Source: Undaria pinnatifida
Lineage: Eukaryota; Sar; Phaeophyceae; Laminariales; Alariaceae
Assembly: GCA_012845835.1 (NCBI GenBank)
Contig: JABAKD010000029.1
Location: 7,800,548 to 7,864,547 of the forward strand
Direction: 5' to 3'
DNA length: 64,000 nucleotides
The notes under the pieces: model-generated
Database searches by the model: none
The model's input: only the letters and a program-made list of their open reading frames with translations
Told to the model about the DNA's origin: nothing
Position numbers and translations under genes: made by a program
Shown: positions 54,071 through 64,000 of the stretch, piece by piece
Position numbering within the stretch: the stretch's first letter is position 1
How the letters are laid out: each line of letters starts with the position of its first letter

Positions 54071-55003
54071 CTGTAGGAGAATGCCAGGGAGGGTCTCCGG
54101 AGGCGTCACCACTCCCCTGGAGCCGGCGAGAAGATTTCTGTTGTTCTTGCTGCTAGCGTTGTTGGGGCTGTTGTTGCTGTTGCCGCCACCAACGTCAGCA
54201 CCAAAACCGCCCCCCTCCCCGACTAAACCACCACCACCGACACCACCATCAACACCACCACCGATACCACCGACAACACAACCACCAACACCACCTCCAC
54301 CAAGACCACCACAACCGCTAACGCCACCACCGCCAACACCACCACTACCACCGACACCACCACCAACACCATCGCCAACAACACCACTAACACCACCTCC
54401 AACAATACCATCACCAACACCACTACCACCATCCACACCACTACCACCACCAACGCAAGCACCATCACCACCACCAACGCCAACACCTCTACCACCAACA
54501 ACACCCCTAACAGCATCCACACCACTACCACCAACTCCACTACCACCACCATCACCACCACCAAGGCCGACACCTCTACCACCACCAACACCACTACCGC
54601 CAACACCAACGCCACCACCACCACCACCACCACAACCGCCAACGCCACCACCAACGACAACACCACCGCCGTCAGCACCAACACCAACGCCACCAACACC
54701 AACACCAACACTACCAACACCACCACGCACACCACGATCACGACCACCACGACCACCGCTGCCGAAAGGAACCCTCCTGCGGGGAAGCACCCGCGCGCCT
54801 TCCTCCCGCAGCAGCAACTGCGTTCTCTTAACGGATGCAGCCTGGTCGCGGACCGCATTGCCGCTCTCCCTGGCTGGAGCACTGCCGCGCATGTCTTTCA
54901 CATGGTAGCCATTTACCGTTTTCCACCGCGCGCCCGATGCCGCTACCGCCGCCGCTACTGTCGCCTCAGCCTTTTTCGCAGCGATCCTTGCCTCCTTCGC
55001 CAT
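54071..55003 (-). CDS. ASH-domain protein, right copy, exon G (Gly-rich)
   Basis: Open for about 310 codons to the donor GTGATA. It starts in an Ala/Lys-rich helix-like piece ([20 protein letters not shown]), then [39 protein letters not shown], a Gly/Val-rich tract from a CCA repeat, and [21 protein letters not shown] at the end (longest shared part: [13 protein letters not shown]). Same plan as 7,105-8,466 with a shorter tract. [11 protein letters not shown] may be the first strand of a further ASH domain. The 5' boundary is not resolved. Confidence 0.55.
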
Positions 55004-55189
55004 CTTCGCCGCTTCTTCCGCTCTCGTCGGTGGCGTTCCAAATGCCCACCGGGGGGCGCGTGGGGGGGTTCTCTCAAGGGAGGCACGGCCAACACCGCCA
55101 CCGTCCCTGCCACCTGCCTGGTGATCTTGGTACTGTTCATTCTCCTGACGGAAAGGACAGGAAGTGCGGGGGAAGGCAGATTTGTACGG

Positions 55190-55335
55190 CTCGTTGATTG
55201 GTTGGTTGGTTGGTTGATTGGTTGGTTGGTCGGTTGGTTGTTTGGTTGGTTGGTCGATTGGTTGGTTGGTTGGTTGGTTGGTTGGTTACTTGGGTGGTTG
55301 GTTGGATGATTGGTTGGTAGGTTGGTTGGTTAGTA
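55190..55335. repeat. GGTT tandem repeat, right copy
   Basis: About 35 units of TTGG with few changes. The left copy has about nine units at 8,520-8,558. Confidence 0.9.
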
Positions 55336-55925
55336 CTAATATGGTAATTAAACGTACCACAGCCCCAAAACATGCACTTGGAGCTGCAAACAAAGGTGAC
55401 GAAACTAACAGCTAGTGAGACGAGTTATACAACGGTGTATCCGACAGTTGCGGTTGGACATGCATGCATACAATATCCTTGTGACGGGGGTATAGTCGCG
55501 ACTTCCATCGGTAGTAGCACCAGGGTCAAGAATCAACCGCGAACAGGACAGTTTTATCGTATACTAGTTGTATTGGTCATGTTAAATAGTACCACGTGTA
55601 CCGGACATCCAGACGGTTCTGTCGAAATATGATTCTGCCACTCTGTACATTATAGCGAACGCACATAAAACACAGGCTCCATAGAATGAGCTTGTTAAAC
55701 AGGGCATCCGGCTTGGGGTTTCAGAGACAGCAGTCTCGGTCCACTAACACGGAACGTATAGTAGGCGCTGTCTGCCTGTATTCGTACTGCTGGCTAAATG
55801 TGTCAGGACCCAGTTAAGGCTGTCTGTGAAGGCTTTTCCACCCGTCAGAACGGGTTGTCCCCTATCCCCCTCGTAGAAATAGACTCCATTTCTGCGTGCG
55901 AAAACCCCTTTTTCAACTTTTTTTC
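55336..55925. other. Intron, no gene recognised
   Basis: Aligns in patches with 8,590-8,800 of the left copy (for example AAAGGTGACGA and GACxGTTTTATC). No exon-like conservation was found. Confidence 0.45.
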
Positions 55926-55929
55926 CCAG

Positions 55930-56830
55930 GGCTTTTCGGGTCAGGTCAAACCTCGCGGGTCAGGCCGGCTCGGGTCGGGTCAGGTGACCAGCCCGACCCG
56001 AGATAATTTGATAAGCTTGTGACCCGACCCGACTCGACCCGGTTCGTGAGATTTCAAGACCTCCTAATCCGACCCGACCCGACCTGTGAGATTTCAAAGC
56101 CTCAGGGCTCGACCCGACCTGACCCGTGAGAGTTTGAACACCTCCTGACCCGACCCGACCGGACCCGCCAGGCTCCGAATGACCCGTGAGAACAGGTCAT
56201 GTCGCGCGTCTGGTCACCTTGACCCGCCATATTTTTTCTCCCGGCCCACGGGTTCGACCGGTGGATCCGACCCACGGGTTACTCTTCAAAAGTGATTTAA
56301 TCTTAGCTTTTGTACCCCGCAGTGATATGTGACGTGGATATAATGGGCAGGAACAGATCTGGACATTAATAAATACAGGGTACAATTTTCGGCGTTTTAA
56401 CGCACGAGTATCATCAAAAAGGAAAAAAAAATATTAGCACCACAGAATCCCTCGGATAGAAAACGGTAAAAGTTTTGAACGTGTTGGATCCGCGGATCAG
56501 ATTTACCGGCCCTACCCGCGGGTGAGAAGAAAAAAACTCTCGGGTCATAGTGACCTGACCTGTGACATGACCCGTATCTCGCGGGTCATGACCCGACCCG
56601 ACTCGCAAGTTTTAAAAACCTCTTGACCCCACCCGACCCGACCCGACCCGCGAGACTTCATGGCCTGTTGACCCGTCCCGACCCGACCCGTGAGATTTCA
56701 AAGCCTCTCGACCCGACCCGACCCGACCCGACCCGTGAGATTTGAAAACCTCTTGACCTGACCCGACCCGAACCGTGAGGTTTTGAAAACCTCCTAACCC
56801 CACCCGCGGGTCGGGTCATAATCCGGGGAA
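55930..56830. repeat. CGACCCGACCC minisatellite with both orientations
   Basis: Units of about 30-60 bp combine GACCCGACCCGACC with GTGAGATTTCAAAGCCTC-like spacers. Most units read CGACCC on the plus strand, but the left edge reads GGTCGGGTCAGG, so the ends can pair. Private to the right gene copy. Confidence 0.8.
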
Positions 56831-56834
56831 AGTC

Positions 56835-57700
56835 CTTATTATTTCGACAACGCGGTGTCTCCCAATTTATGTTATTTAATATTGGTTTCGAGTCCCCGTG
56901 TTTGGCCGTCAAGGCTGCCTGTCAAAAGCATTTGCCTTGACAGCGTCTCTCTGTCTAGAACGGTGCAAGGGCCATCTTCTTACATCTTCGCTGCTGGCAG
57001 CCATATGTACGCAGGGGTACCACGATATCACAGTGGACTATGTTGTGACTACTACCTGCTAGACGACATCGCGACCACCCCAAGCGACGTATTTTAGAGT
57101 AAGTCACTGACGATATAACACAGCAGCGCGACGACGCACGGATACAGGCTGTCTCCATAGACTACAGCAGTGGCAGCGTACTTGTGCACTCGTACTTACA
57201 GCATCATCAGCAGTCGCAAGACGCCGCACGCGTGAAGCTTTCTTGTTGTCGTCCTAGCAGCACCTGAAGCATGCAGCTCTCCGCATACAGCAGCAGTGGG
57301 TGGCCCATACGTAGTGCGTCGGGGTGGCAGGATCCCTTGCTAATCGACGTCCTACGTTCCACTAGCACAAGGCTTGTTTTTCTAACAATCTACATGGCGT
57401 TTTTTATGTGGGAGACAGTGTGGTGGTTGCACCTGGCGTCCCTTATTGCGCGATTTGCGTCCATTGTAAGGGACGAAGCAGTGCGCAGAGATTTGAGATC
57501 CTTTATGTGCACCTAATGTTTATCCTTACCGCGGGGTTCCTTAGAAAGGACCACCTACTTCCAACACCGAAACGTTCGGCGAGGGGGGGGGCGGTCGGGA
57601 AAAAATAAAAACACGAGTACGAGTATCTCGTATGTTTTTCTTGGTGAAAATCGAAAATGGGTCTCGCTACGTACGCTCTTGCTCTAAATAGGAGCAAAAT
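56835..57700. other. Intron, no gene recognised
   Basis: Short frames on both strands, without a partner in the left copy. Confidence 0.4.
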
Positions 57701-57710
57701 TTCCGCTCAC

Positions 57711-57763
57711 CGCGCGTCCGAAGCCGGCTTGCCCAGCAGAGCTGTCGCCGCTCATGGCCTCTG
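57711..57763 (-). CDS. ASH-domain protein, right copy, exon I
   Basis: Short exon between CTTTTAG and GTGAGC, reading AEAMSGDSSAGQAGFGRA in the frame shared with the left copy (9,690-9,745). One codon shorter. The exact acceptor could be three bases further in. Confidence 0.5.
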
Positions 57764-58334
57764 CTAAAAGCAACGAGATGGGGACACGCCGGGTACAAGT
57801 GGCCACAGCAGCAGCAGTTAGTTTCGAGGGATGGGATGGGATGGTCCTGTAAATCAGTTCAGGCGGAAAAATAATAAACACTAGAATATTTAATTTCATA
57901 TCTAAGGTTACTTATATTTATGTCCACATCAATGTAGGCCTCCCGCCCAAAGGGGCATCAACAGCAGCGCAACCAAGAACAAGTTGCCCCAGCAAGCCGA
58001 CCACGAGCAAGCGCGTTAGGCTGCGACCGAACACGCACACACACTAAGGCCCTGCCAAATTTAACCTATATCTTCATGTGTAGCACCCGCGGGTTGCAGC
58101 TTCGGCGTCGGCCAAGCTCGCCTTGCGTGCCGCCAAGAAACATTCAAAGTCTAGGCCGCTACCACACCACTGTGTGTTCGTAAATACAAGTACCTTTTTG
58201 TATCGATTATCATTTAAAATGTTTCTTATATTTGTGTACATATTGGTGTCGCAGAGTCGAAACAAGAGTCCGAGGCATGCGGATCGGGCAGCCGTGCGGA
58301 TGATCACCAGAGACATGCAATTCGAGCAACTCAC

Positions 58335-58440
58335 CGTCAGGCGCGGGCTGCCTCGCTCCACGCATGCCTATATGTCCCGTTGCTGTTGTCCTTACAGAGC
58401 GCCTGTGCCACGGAAAGCCTGCCTTGGGTAGGGAGATGCC
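58335..58440 (-). CDS. Conserved block H, right copy (possible exon)
   Basis: GARQPAPDGELLELH on the minus strand, partner of 10,309-10,415, with a GTGAGT donor-like site inside it. A clean acceptor (GTTGTCCTTACAG) exists on the plus strand just beyond, so the strand remains open. This is the most 5' block shared by the two copies. Confidence 0.35.
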
Positions 58441-58539
58441 TGAGTGAAACCAACCGTCCAACCCGGAAGGGGGCCAAGATACGGTTTCACACCCGTTTCG
58501 TACAGGCAAAAGGGAGTTCCAGCACGCAAGTAAACACTC

Positions 58540-58970
58540 CGAGAAAATGCACCAACGGCAGCAGTACGTACGTACGTGGGTACATACAGTACGTATATAC
58601 CAGGTGTAGACGTATTATTGTTGAATGCAGGTATCGCAAATCATGTACTACCTGGTGGTGTGCAGCAGTATACCGATTAATTGTTGGTGTACGAAGTATG
58701 TATTGCTGCTGCGTTTTCGAGGTTCTTCTTCTGTTGTGATAGATAGACTCGCGCGCGACTTGGGCTCCCGATCGCATGTGTATGATGTTGGAGCATTATT
58801 GTGCGATCATTCGACTTTGTACTACTGCTGCTGTATGGAAGGTTATTCGATTTACATCGGAAAGGTATCTACGCTATTATTGTCGGAGGGCAGAAACAAT
58901 AATAATAGACTAATAATAGTTTTTTTGTTGTTGTTTTTTTCTACCCTCCGGCGGATGGGGAAAAATAAAG
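58540..58970. other. No gene recognised
   Basis: AT-rich sequence with a short ACGTACGTACGT run near 58,565. It separates the duplicated segment from the Ty3/gypsy element. Confidence 0.45.
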
Positions 58971-58976
58971 CTTTAT

Positions 58977-59244
58977 GTTAAATTAAAGGTGGGGGACACA
59001 GAGTGCCCCCTGCAGGTCTGCCAATTGAGCAGGTCCTCGGAGAGTACTCACTTTCGTTCCTTCGTAGAGATGTAGCTTTGTTCGTTTCCACCAGAGCCCG
59101 GGATAGCTTCTGAGATCGGAGGCGCGTGCCTCCGATCTAATTCCTAACTTCCCCGAATATAAACCGCCAACTTTATCATACAAAACCCATCCAAATGATC
59201 TCAAATTCGGATACCTACAGGCCTTTCGAGGCCGTATCTTAACA
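58977..59244 (-). repeat. 3' LTR of the 59-61 kb Ty3/gypsy element
   Basis: 268 bp, TGTTAAATTAAAGG to CGTATCTTAACA as read on the plus strand. Nearly identical to 61,034-61,302. Confidence 0.85.
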
Positions 59245-61033
59245 CTAGCCCACCCTGATGAGTCGCATATGCAGAAATATGGGAGATTCGGGGAAACTCC
59301 GGTTCTACGAACTAGACCATGAGTCGAAGATGCGACTCCTCAAACCCCACTCCCACACCTCTAACCGTCTGGCTATGGAGCCAGGAACACGCGAAGAAAA
59401 ACAGTAGAAAGAAAATCAGACCCTACAGCAAGGCGATAGTCACCCATCAAAAACCTGCCGCATACCGCCGGTGTGGCGGGGGGGGCAGAAAAGGCCCTAG
59501 AACCTGCCGCATGCCGCCGGTGTGGCGGGGGGGGCAGGAAAGGCTCTACGGTAAACCAACCACAGAAAAGGTACTATGGCGAGGCGAGCTCTCGTCGATA
59601 TGGAGGGGAACACAGGTGCTAACACAAGGGAGAAATCATGCGAAAAACCTCCTGCGGGCCATCGGCAAGGCGGGGGGTTAGACGAGGAAACGACGAATAC
59701 CCGGGATGGAAGGTGTTAACACCTATAGCCCCGCTAGGGGAGGAAGTGTTGAGACGAAAAGAAACAAAGCAGAACAAATACAACACACAAAACGTAAAAG
59801 TAGACACACAGACCCGTACACTGGTCGCCCCCCGGCTCTGGGCTGAGGGGGGCGTCGGCAGGGCGAAATTGAACAATGACAAAAAGGCGACAGCCCTGCG
59901 CCTCAGATAGCGGCGTTTTACCCGAACCCTGACCCGGCACTGAGCAGGGGGTTCGGCAGGCCAGAAAAAAAAAATGGGAAGAACCGCCCCAAAACTCGAT
60001 GAAGACCCTCAGGACACTACGAACGACCCAAAGACGAAGACGCAAAACTCATGACTCAAAAAAATGAAGAACTATCGAGGAGCGGTGGTGGCTTGGAAGT
60101 CAACTGGCCACGGCCGCGCCTCGAGATTCGTCTACATTACGTTGGATTCCCCGAGGAAACGCACTGGCGATGTGAACTTGCAAGCACCAAGAATCTCGTA
60201 CGGCTCCCGTTGAAGTCGTGTAGCGCGCCGGGGGAAGAGGGAGTTTAATCGGTCCCGGGTCGTCCAGAAAGCGGACCAGGTATACCTTGTCCTCGGTAGT
60301 GCTCGCGCTGATTTTTCCTAGCCACCATAAACCATCGTCTCCCTTGTACCAAAAGTGGGCTCCCTCAGGGAGTACTGTGTCGTGGTAGCGACGGAGCCAA
60401 TCGGTGCGGGGGACACAGGCGTAGCCCGGCGCTAGGAAACGTTCCCCGTTGTTGCGGGAGAGCTCACGCTGTGCCGCTCCGATCCGCATTCGGCGGTAAA
60501 GGCGGTTGGTTTGGCGGTGCTGGTCCGGGGTTCCGGCCCAATAACGCAAGATGTGGGAGCGGGAGAGGTGAAGGTCCATTTCCCGCTCCCAGGACGGTTC
60601 GGGGAGTCTCGCCCAATGCGTCTTGTATAGCACCGCGATGACGCCACCTCGCCCCCGTACCGACTGATGACCAGTGATCTGCTCCACCTCCAGCCGTTGG
60701 AGGGGAGTCGAAACGTCGTCTTGAGTGACGTGGTACGGCGGGGATTTCTTGGAAAATTGTTGAGCACATACTGTGTCAGCCCCGCCGGTAGGTATTTGGG
60801 CATGTCCCCGCTGTCGTGGGGGTTGGCACAGGGTTTGCAGCGCTCGATGGCCACACGCCGACGAGCGTCCGAACCAGGCAGTTCGGAAGGGAGATCCAAA
60901 TAAAGGAGGTTGCTCCCGAGCGGCGAGCCGTCCGGGGTCTCGGCGGCGGAGCAGGGACCGACGGCCAGGACCTTGTATGGGCCCGTCCAGTTAAACGCGC
61001 TTTTTTTTTTTTCGTCCTGCCGTCGACGCCACA

Positions 61034-61302
61034 TGTTAAATCAAAGGTGGGGGACACAGAGTGCCCCCTGCAGGTCTGCCAATTGAGCAGGTCCTCGGAG
61101 AGTACTCACTTTCGTTCCTTCGTAGAGATGTAGCTTTATTCGTTTCCACCAGAGCCCGGGATAGCTTCTGAGATCGGAGGCGCGTGCCTCCGATCTAATT
61201 CCTAACTTCCCCGAATATAAACCGCCAACCTTATCATACGAAACCCATCCAAATGATCTCAAATTCGGATACCTACAGGCCTTTCGAGGCCGTATCTTAA
61301 CA
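61034..61302 (-). repeat. 5' LTR of the 59-61 kb Ty3/gypsy element
   Basis: 269 bp; it differs from the 3' LTR at only a handful of positions by eye (for example AAATC for AAATT near the start). Confidence 0.85.
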
Positions 61303-61306
61303 TTTA

Positions 61307-61455
61307 CAAGCTCACCACACTTCCACGTATTTTCACACGCGTCGTGTGTCAATTTAACTCAGTTGCTTTCGCAGCCCAACGCTAGCTGGCGCACAATAAT
61401 AGTTCATTTTTTTCGGTGCTGTTGTTGTTGGTGTTGTTCGGACGCCGCCATCGAA
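61307..61455. other. No gene recognised
   Basis: Short stretch between the LTR and the CTA tract. Confidence 0.5.
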
Positions 61456-61459
61456 CAGA

Positions 61460-61495
61460 ACCTCCTACTACTCGTACCACTACTACTATTACTAT

Positions 61496-61527
<32 letters not shown>

Positions 61528-61536
61528 TTACTACTA

Positions 61537-61580
<44 letters not shown>

Positions 61581-61745
61581 GCTAGACTAAGTATACTACT
61601 ACTACTACTGCTACTACTACTACTACTACTACCGCTACTGCCGCTACTACTACTACTACTCTCTACTACTACTGCTAGTACTACTACTACCACTACTACT
61701 GCTACTACTACTACCACTGCTACTACTGCTGCTACTACTACACTG
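61460..61745. repeat. CTA trinucleotide tract
   Basis: Almost 290 bp of CTA with some CTG and CCA. Poly-Leu and poly-Thr frames on the plus strand and poly-Val and poly-Ser frames on the minus strand are by-products. Confidence 0.9.
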
Positions 61746-61928
61746 TACTACTACTGCTTCTTCTACTACTACTATAGACTAATACTATTTAATACTAATA
61801 ATATAAATATAGCTGGTAGTCTAGGTCTATAGACTATATGATCATTCTTTTGGGGGGGGATTCGGTCAGGAGTTTTTTCCGTCTCGACCTCAGTAAAGAG
61901 TCCACCGCCGAATCCCCAGTAGGCTCCT

Positions 61929-62816
61929 CTAGTGCCCACCCGCAGTAGGCGCAGGGAGATGCACCCCTGCTTCCCGCGGCATGACGCCTCTCTGCTGCAC
62001 TCCTAGCAGCGCCTCCCTGTTCAGTTGGTCCCCTGTGTAAAGGGTGGTTCTCCAGCGTCCGGTCGTTCTCTCCGGTGTCGCCGCCATCTCTGTTGAGAAG
62101 GAAGGAAGAGCATCACCCGGTTCCAACGCACTTTGGACCCCGAGGGTCCACCTCGTGAGTCGCTCTTCGCATTCGGCGTCGAGGTCTACTAGATATTGTT
62201 GGACGTGAGGTGCGATGTAGATTCTTTGATTTTGGAGTCGGAGTAAGATATCCTGCGGTTGAATGGAGTACGCAGTGAACAGCGTACGGTATCGGCCTGC
62301 CGCCGGTTCCCATTCCCTCGGTCGGGGAAAATCGAGGTATGCCCCTTGAGGCAGGTCCAGCGCATCGCAAAACAGGGAGCATAGCAAGAACGAGGAGGTT
62401 GAGCTCCTTCCGTGTGCATGTAACATGAGCTCAAACGTACCGTAAATGCCAGTCGTCATGTAGCTGGCTGACTCCAGTCCGGAGGTGTGCCGCTGAACGC
62501 GGGCAGCGAACTGCAGGGCACCTCTCACCGCCCCCCACCTTCCCTCATGTCCGTCCATGGATATCCCTCTATCCAGCTCCACCGGGTGGGGAGGTCGGCT
62601 TCCTCCCGGCCACGCCGAGCCACACGCGACGCAGGGCCTAGGATCTGCATGTCCTCTCGCGAATTTTTCCGCGCGGTCCAGCATGCAGCGGGTGTACACA
62701 AAGTCTTCATGGGCGCACGGAACGGGTACTCGAGCATCGTCTTCCCCCGACTCCCCACTAGAATAATTGAGAGGCCAACCGTAGTACTTGCACCGAAATT
62801 CCTCTAACTCCTCCAA
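61929..62816 (-). CDS. Unknown protein with a Cys/His zinc-binding motif
   Basis: A frame of 295 codons opens MEELEEFRCKYYGWPLNYSS. Near the N-terminus it has CAHEDFVYTRCML, then PRPCVACGSAWPGG, a C-x(2)-H/C type zinc-binding arrangement. The rest is non-repetitive and protein-like: FELMLHAHGRSSTSSFLLCS, YRTLFTAYSIQPQDILLRLQ, RIYIAPHVQQYLVDLDAECE. It is not low complexity, unlike most frames in the window. It lies about 70 bp downstream of the reading frame at 62,886-63,515 on the same strand, probably in one transcript. I recognise no family. It could be a host gene or part of a large unknown element; no transposase, polymerase or capsid motif is visible. Confidence 0.55.
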   Translation of the reverse strand: MEELEEFRCKYYGWPLNYSSGESGEDDARVPVPCAHEDFVYTRCMLDRAEKFARGHADPRPCVACGSAWPGGSRPPHPVELDRGISMDGHEGRWGAVRGALQFAARVQRHTSGLESASYMTTGIYGTFELMLHAHGRSSTSSFLLCSLFCDALDLPQGAYLDFPRPREWEPAAGRYRTLFTAYSIQPQDILLRLQNQRIYIAPHVQQYLVDLDAECEERLTRWTLGVQSALEPGDALPSFSTEMAATPERTTGRWRTTLYTGDQLNREALLGVQQRGVMPREAGVHLPAPTAGGH

Positions 62817-62885
62817 TCCCCTTTCAACGTATTGACCACCTTCACCTTGACTCGCGGCCTCCTCTAAACTCGAGGTCAGTGATTG

Positions 62886-63515
62886 TCACAATATCTCCAA
62901 CTGTCGTTGTTGGTGAGCGCCATCCGGGGTAGTGCGATCGTATCTCATGTGGATTATGGGCATTATTGCCGTGAGTCGGAACGTTTTCCAACGTGACACT
63001 CCTGTCCCGTCTCGGATAGCTACCTCAAAGCGGTCGTCCCCCCTGCCGTCTGCTCCTGCTGCGCTTTCTACGGCACACCTCCTGTGGACGAGGCAGTCAC
63101 CAAAAGCGAACCTCTGGTCATCCTCCAAGTGCCTGCCACAGACTCCACACGGCGCTCGAATTTGTTGCTGGGGGATCGTGCCCCGCCATTCTCCGTGATG
63201 GTCCTCCTCATCTCGCTCTGCAAGATTCCGCGATAAGTCCACCATTTCCGGGGTAATGTGCGCTCTTCTCCGGAGGCGCTGTTCAGCTGCAGTTACCCTG
63301 GCTCTGATCTCGTGTTCTTCCGTCGTGTTCACCGGCCTGCCAAGGGCCCGAATCTGTTGGAGCAGGGGGTGTAGATCGACCTCTTGATGCTCCTCGTGCA
63401 GAGCCGGGTTCGAGCACGTGACTAGGTGTACCCCTCCGAAAGTCCTAGCTCGGGGGATTGCATCCTCGCAGAAGCCTAAAGCACAACGGCGGTGTACGTC
63501 GCATGAGCAGGACAC
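62886..63515 (-). CDS. Unknown protein with two related Cys/His motifs
   Basis: About 210 codons; no ATG suits the start, and the frame is open upstream from a codon near 63,540, so an upstream exon is likely. Two motifs resemble each other: SCSCDVHRRCALGFC near the start and CGVCGRHLEDD with FGDCLVHRRCAVE later. The shared C-x-VHRRC core suggests a repeated treble-clef or RING/LIM-like zinc finger. Between them is a charged helical part (RARVTAAEQRLRRRAHITPE). Family not recognised. Same strand as, and just upstream of, 61,929-62,816. Confidence 0.5.
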   Translation of the reverse strand: MSCSCDVHRRCALGFCEDAIPRARTFGGVHLVTCSNPALHEEHQEVDLHPLLQQIRALGRPVNTTEEHEIRARVTAAEQRLRRRAHITPEMVDLSRNLAERDEEDHHGEWRGTIPQQQIRAPCGVCGRHLEDDQRFAFGDCLVHRRCAVESAAGADGRGDDRFEVAIRDGTGVSRWKTFRLTAIMPIIHMRYDRTTPDGAHQQRQLEIL

Positions 63516-63519
63516 TTGT

Positions 63520-64000
63520 ACGCAATTAGTCTCCTCAACCAGACCATGGCAAATGCTTCATATCGCTCGCCGCCTCCTGCCTCCTCTTGCGGCCCTTGTT
63601 GTTAGCCTTGCTTCCCCGTCAGCTGGCATATCTTGCCGCGCAACCGTCGACACCTCCACCATGACCTCATTGCTGTGCGGACGGAGCGCCATCCCGTCGG
63701 CCTCTCGTTGACTGTTACGGTCGCCCGACATGCCGGACACCGTAGATCGGCCTCCGTTCAGACTCGGAGTGCGGCGCAGCACGGAAGGTGCAGTCGATGG
63801 GAGCAGCTATCTAAATATACCAAAGGAGAGGCCAATGCCTCATAGCATACACAGCAGCTTTCCAGGGGTTACTCCCGGAGCTGGTTTTCTGTCGGCGTCG
63901 GCGATGGTGTCCGTGGCGGAGAGGGAGGCAGTTCGGGCGTCGGTACGGGTGCCGGACCCCTTCCCTCCGCCGTCCGTGTAGGCGTCGTCCGTGACGGCCT
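63520..64000. other. Upstream of the zinc-finger frames; possible further coding sequence
   Basis: The minus strand has a frame at 63,558-63,782 (for example RSTVSGMSGDRNSQREADGM). It may hold earlier exons of the same gene, which would run off the right edge. Splice sites could not be fixed. Confidence 0.3.

Larger units (their letters stand above)
46400..58530 (-). repeat. Right copy of the segmental duplication (ASH-domain gene)
   Basis: Collinear with 1-10,560 in the same orientation. It is 1.5 kb longer mainly because of private insertions: a hAT-like element (50,451-51,542), a SINE (47,141-47,425) and the CGACCCGACCC array (55,930-56,830). It lacks the 270-bp repeat, the long GTAAGT minisatellite and the SINE at 8,985 found in the left copy. 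Exon splice sites are slightly stronger here (GTAAGT and GTGAGT against GTCAGT and GTGAGC). Confidence 0.8.
58977..61302 (-). mobile_element. Ty3/gypsy element (chromodomain type), internally reduced, both LTRs present
   Basis: LTRs of 268 and 269 bp begin TGTTAAAT and end TTAACA; they are nearly identical, so the insertion is recent. TTTA flanks both sides (58,973-58,976 and 61,303-61,306), a probable target duplication. Coding sequence is on the minus strand. Recognisable are an integrase C-terminal stretch (FNWTGPYKVLAVGPCSAAET) and a chromodomain-like stretch (GHQSVRGRGG, then WARLPEPSWEREMDL). Gag, protease, reverse transcriptase and the rest of integrase are absent, so it is broken and could move only with help. 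A polypurine tract (AGGGTGGGCTAG) adjoins the 3' LTR. Confidence 0.85.

Noticed and set aside
58380-58440. Plus-strand exon after GTTGTCCTTACAG
   Set aside because: The acceptor looks good in both gene copies, but the downstream frame stops quickly in the right copy and does not match the left copy beyond a few residues.
61363-61832. Poly-Leu/Thr and poly-Val/Ser frames
   Set aside because: By-products of the CTA tract.

Overview
This window looks like nuclear DNA of a eukaryote. Coding blocks are short exons bounded by GT..AG splice sites, introns are long and packed with repeats, and tRNA-headed SINEs, LTR elements, a LINE piece and very long trinucleotide tracts are present. No bacterial-style operon, ribosome binding site, rRNA gene or CRISPR array was seen. 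A repeat-rich stramenopile such as a brown alga is my best guess, but that is inference from style; no marker gene fixes the lineage.

The main finding is an old duplication. About 1-10,560 and 46,400-58,530 hold two diverged copies of one minus-strand, multi-exon gene. At least five exons match with conserved splice sites and phases, at roughly 70% amino-acid identity by eye (exons E, D, C, B, A from 5' to 3'). Read in order they encode two successive immunoglobulin-like domains of the ASH (ASPM/SPD-2/Hydin) type, found in centrosomal and ciliary proteins such as CEP192/SPD-2 and HYDIN. The left copy runs off the window at its 3' side. Shared introns carry the same tandem repeats, but each copy has its own later insertions.

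The 36 kb between the copies is mostly accessory DNA. From left to right it holds a CAA/CAG tract, a three-unit array of about 1 kb units (11.4-14.6 kb), short mini-insertions with 11-13 bp target duplications, a 5'-truncated LINE piece, a SINE, a long foldback built from gene fragments (19.8-20.4 kb), a 210-bp satellite, an LTR element with 660-bp LTRs and a tRNA primer site (26.2-29.0 kb), a second LTR element with a perfect 5-bp target duplication (32.1-36.4 kb), a fossil of a chromodomain-type Ty3/gypsy element (37.3-39.1 kb), and one long intronless acidic low-complexity gene (44.5-45.8 kb).

The right end (59-64 kb) holds a second, internally reduced copy of the same Ty3/gypsy family with both LTRs, then a CTA tract, then two adjacent minus-strand reading frames with repeated Cys/His zinc-binding motifs that I cannot assign. 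The palindrome TACCWGGTA occurs 15 times across the window, against about half an occurrence expected by chance.
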